Made by a program: the position numbers and the translations under genes. DNA of 64,000 nucleotides from contig DATGHU010000034.1 of assembly GCA_035307765.1 (NCBI GenBank), positions 124,001 to 188,000 of the forward strand. The letters are read 5' to 3'. Origin of the DNA: a bacterium. Its GTDB lineage: Bacteria > Sysuimicrobiota > Sysuimicrobiia > Sysuimicrobiales > Segetimicrobiaceae. Below the pieces are notes generated by a model. That model did not search any database. It saw nothing but the letters and a program-made list of their open reading frames with translations, and was not told the DNA's origin. How positions within the stretch are numbered: the first letter of the stretch is position 1; the number at the start of each line of letters is the position of its first letter. Of this stretch, positions 63,779-64,000 are shown one piece after another.

Positions 63779-64000
63779 ATGAAAATGCACCGGGCCCTTC
63801 TGGTCGTCCTTGATACTGCAAGGCGTGATCGGGACACAGTGGAAACGGCGGTCGCGGAACAAATGGCGACGTTCGGTGGGGACGCTGAGAGCGGCGGCCT
63901 GTGGGACAGTTGGCAGATCGGAGGCCGGTGCACCGGCTACCTGTCCGGTTACCGTCCTTCACAAGACAAGCGGAACTACTCGCCGTGCGAATTCTGCGGC
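63779..64000 (+). CDS. Unrecognised protein, 5' part only (runs off window)
   Basis: 74 codons from the ATG at 63779, with a good GGAGGTGGG ribosome site directly upstream, continuing past 64000. It reads MKMHRALLVVLDTARRDRDT near the start, then GGLWDSWQIGGRCTGYLSGY and YSPCEFCG at the edge. The W-QIGGR-G pattern resembles small proteins of phages and plasmids that carry a following CxxC zinc site, but I do not recognise a named family. It follows the 118-aa gene by 15 bases and is probably in the same transcript. Confidence 0.6.
   Translation, partial: MKMHRALLVVLDTARRDRDTVETAVAEQMATFGGDAESGGLWDSWQIGGRCTGYLSGYRPSQDKRNYSPCEFCG

Overview
The window is a 64 kb piece of a high-GC bacterial chromosome. 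It is densely packed, and neighbouring genes overlap by 1-26 bases again and again (ATGA, GTGA and TGATG junctions). No tRNA, rRNA, CRISPR array, transposase or integrase was found. The order rho / M23 peptidase / rpmE / prfA / prmC / sua5 / glyA / upp / dCMP deaminase is the one familiar from Firmicutes and other Terrabacteria. Together with S-layer-homology domains, a zinc-type L31, class II FBPase, GpgS and GH57 glucan enzymes, this suggests a deep-branching, probably monoderm-like, high-GC Terrabacterium, for example a candidate phylum such as CSP1-3/Sysuimicrobiota, or Armatimonadota. That placement is an inference from gene content and order only.

Layout. 1-3.5 kb (-): end of a phenylacetate-CoA ligase, a small sulfite-oxidase-like molybdoenzyme and an exported FAD oxidoreductase. 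3.6-8.0 kb (-): an overlapping envelope-stress operon of ECF sigma factor, zinc anti-sigma factor, an unusual RseB-like/NodB deacetylase fusion and TatC. 8.1-10.2 kb (-): two TrkA-type proteins, a membrane-anchored universal stress protein and a small membrane protein. 10.4-25.1 kb (-): a housekeeping block (pth, rplY, dCMP deaminase, upp, glyA, sua5, prmC, prfA, rpmE, LysM-M23 protein, rho, SLH protein, argS, glpX). 25.2-26.3 kb (-): an HtrA protease. 26.7-30.5 kb (+): a complete accD-accA-accB-accC operon for malonyl-CoA synthesis. 30.6-33.2 kb (+): ArsR-type regulator, AlkA glycosylase and pyroglutamyl peptidase. 33.3-34.7 kb (-): ROK sugar kinase beside a decayed M24 peptidase. 35.0-42.3 kb: stomatin-like protein (+), then (-) peptidase E, an orphan sugar-ABC ATPase, an overlapping GGDEF/HD-GYP pair and a PGI/PMI isomerase. 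42.5-51.7 kb (+): a carbohydrate operon of unknown protein, GT-B glycosyltransferase, glucosyl-3-phosphoglycerate synthase, MscS channel, GH57 branching enzyme, GlgC and a second GH57 (DUF3536) protein, which links glycogen-type storage with a compatible solute and osmotic release.

51.7-63.2 kb (-) is the accessory highlight. A contiguous set of conjugation-type genes reads, in transcription order, VirB2-like, VirB3-like, VirB4, VirB5/TrbJ-like, VirB6/TrbL-like, an unknown secreted protein and VirD4/TraD. It runs straight into an MrfA/YprA-type helicase and a DUF318 permease. No relaxase, integrase, VirB8-10 or VirB11 is visible. 63.4-64.0 kb (+) holds two unrecognised genes, the second cut by the window end.

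Several minus-strand genes share an extended -10 promoter (TGnTATAAT). Candidate promoters, two clear inverted-repeat operators and three hairpin terminators are listed below. Functional calls rest on motif recognition by eye; no database search was possible.
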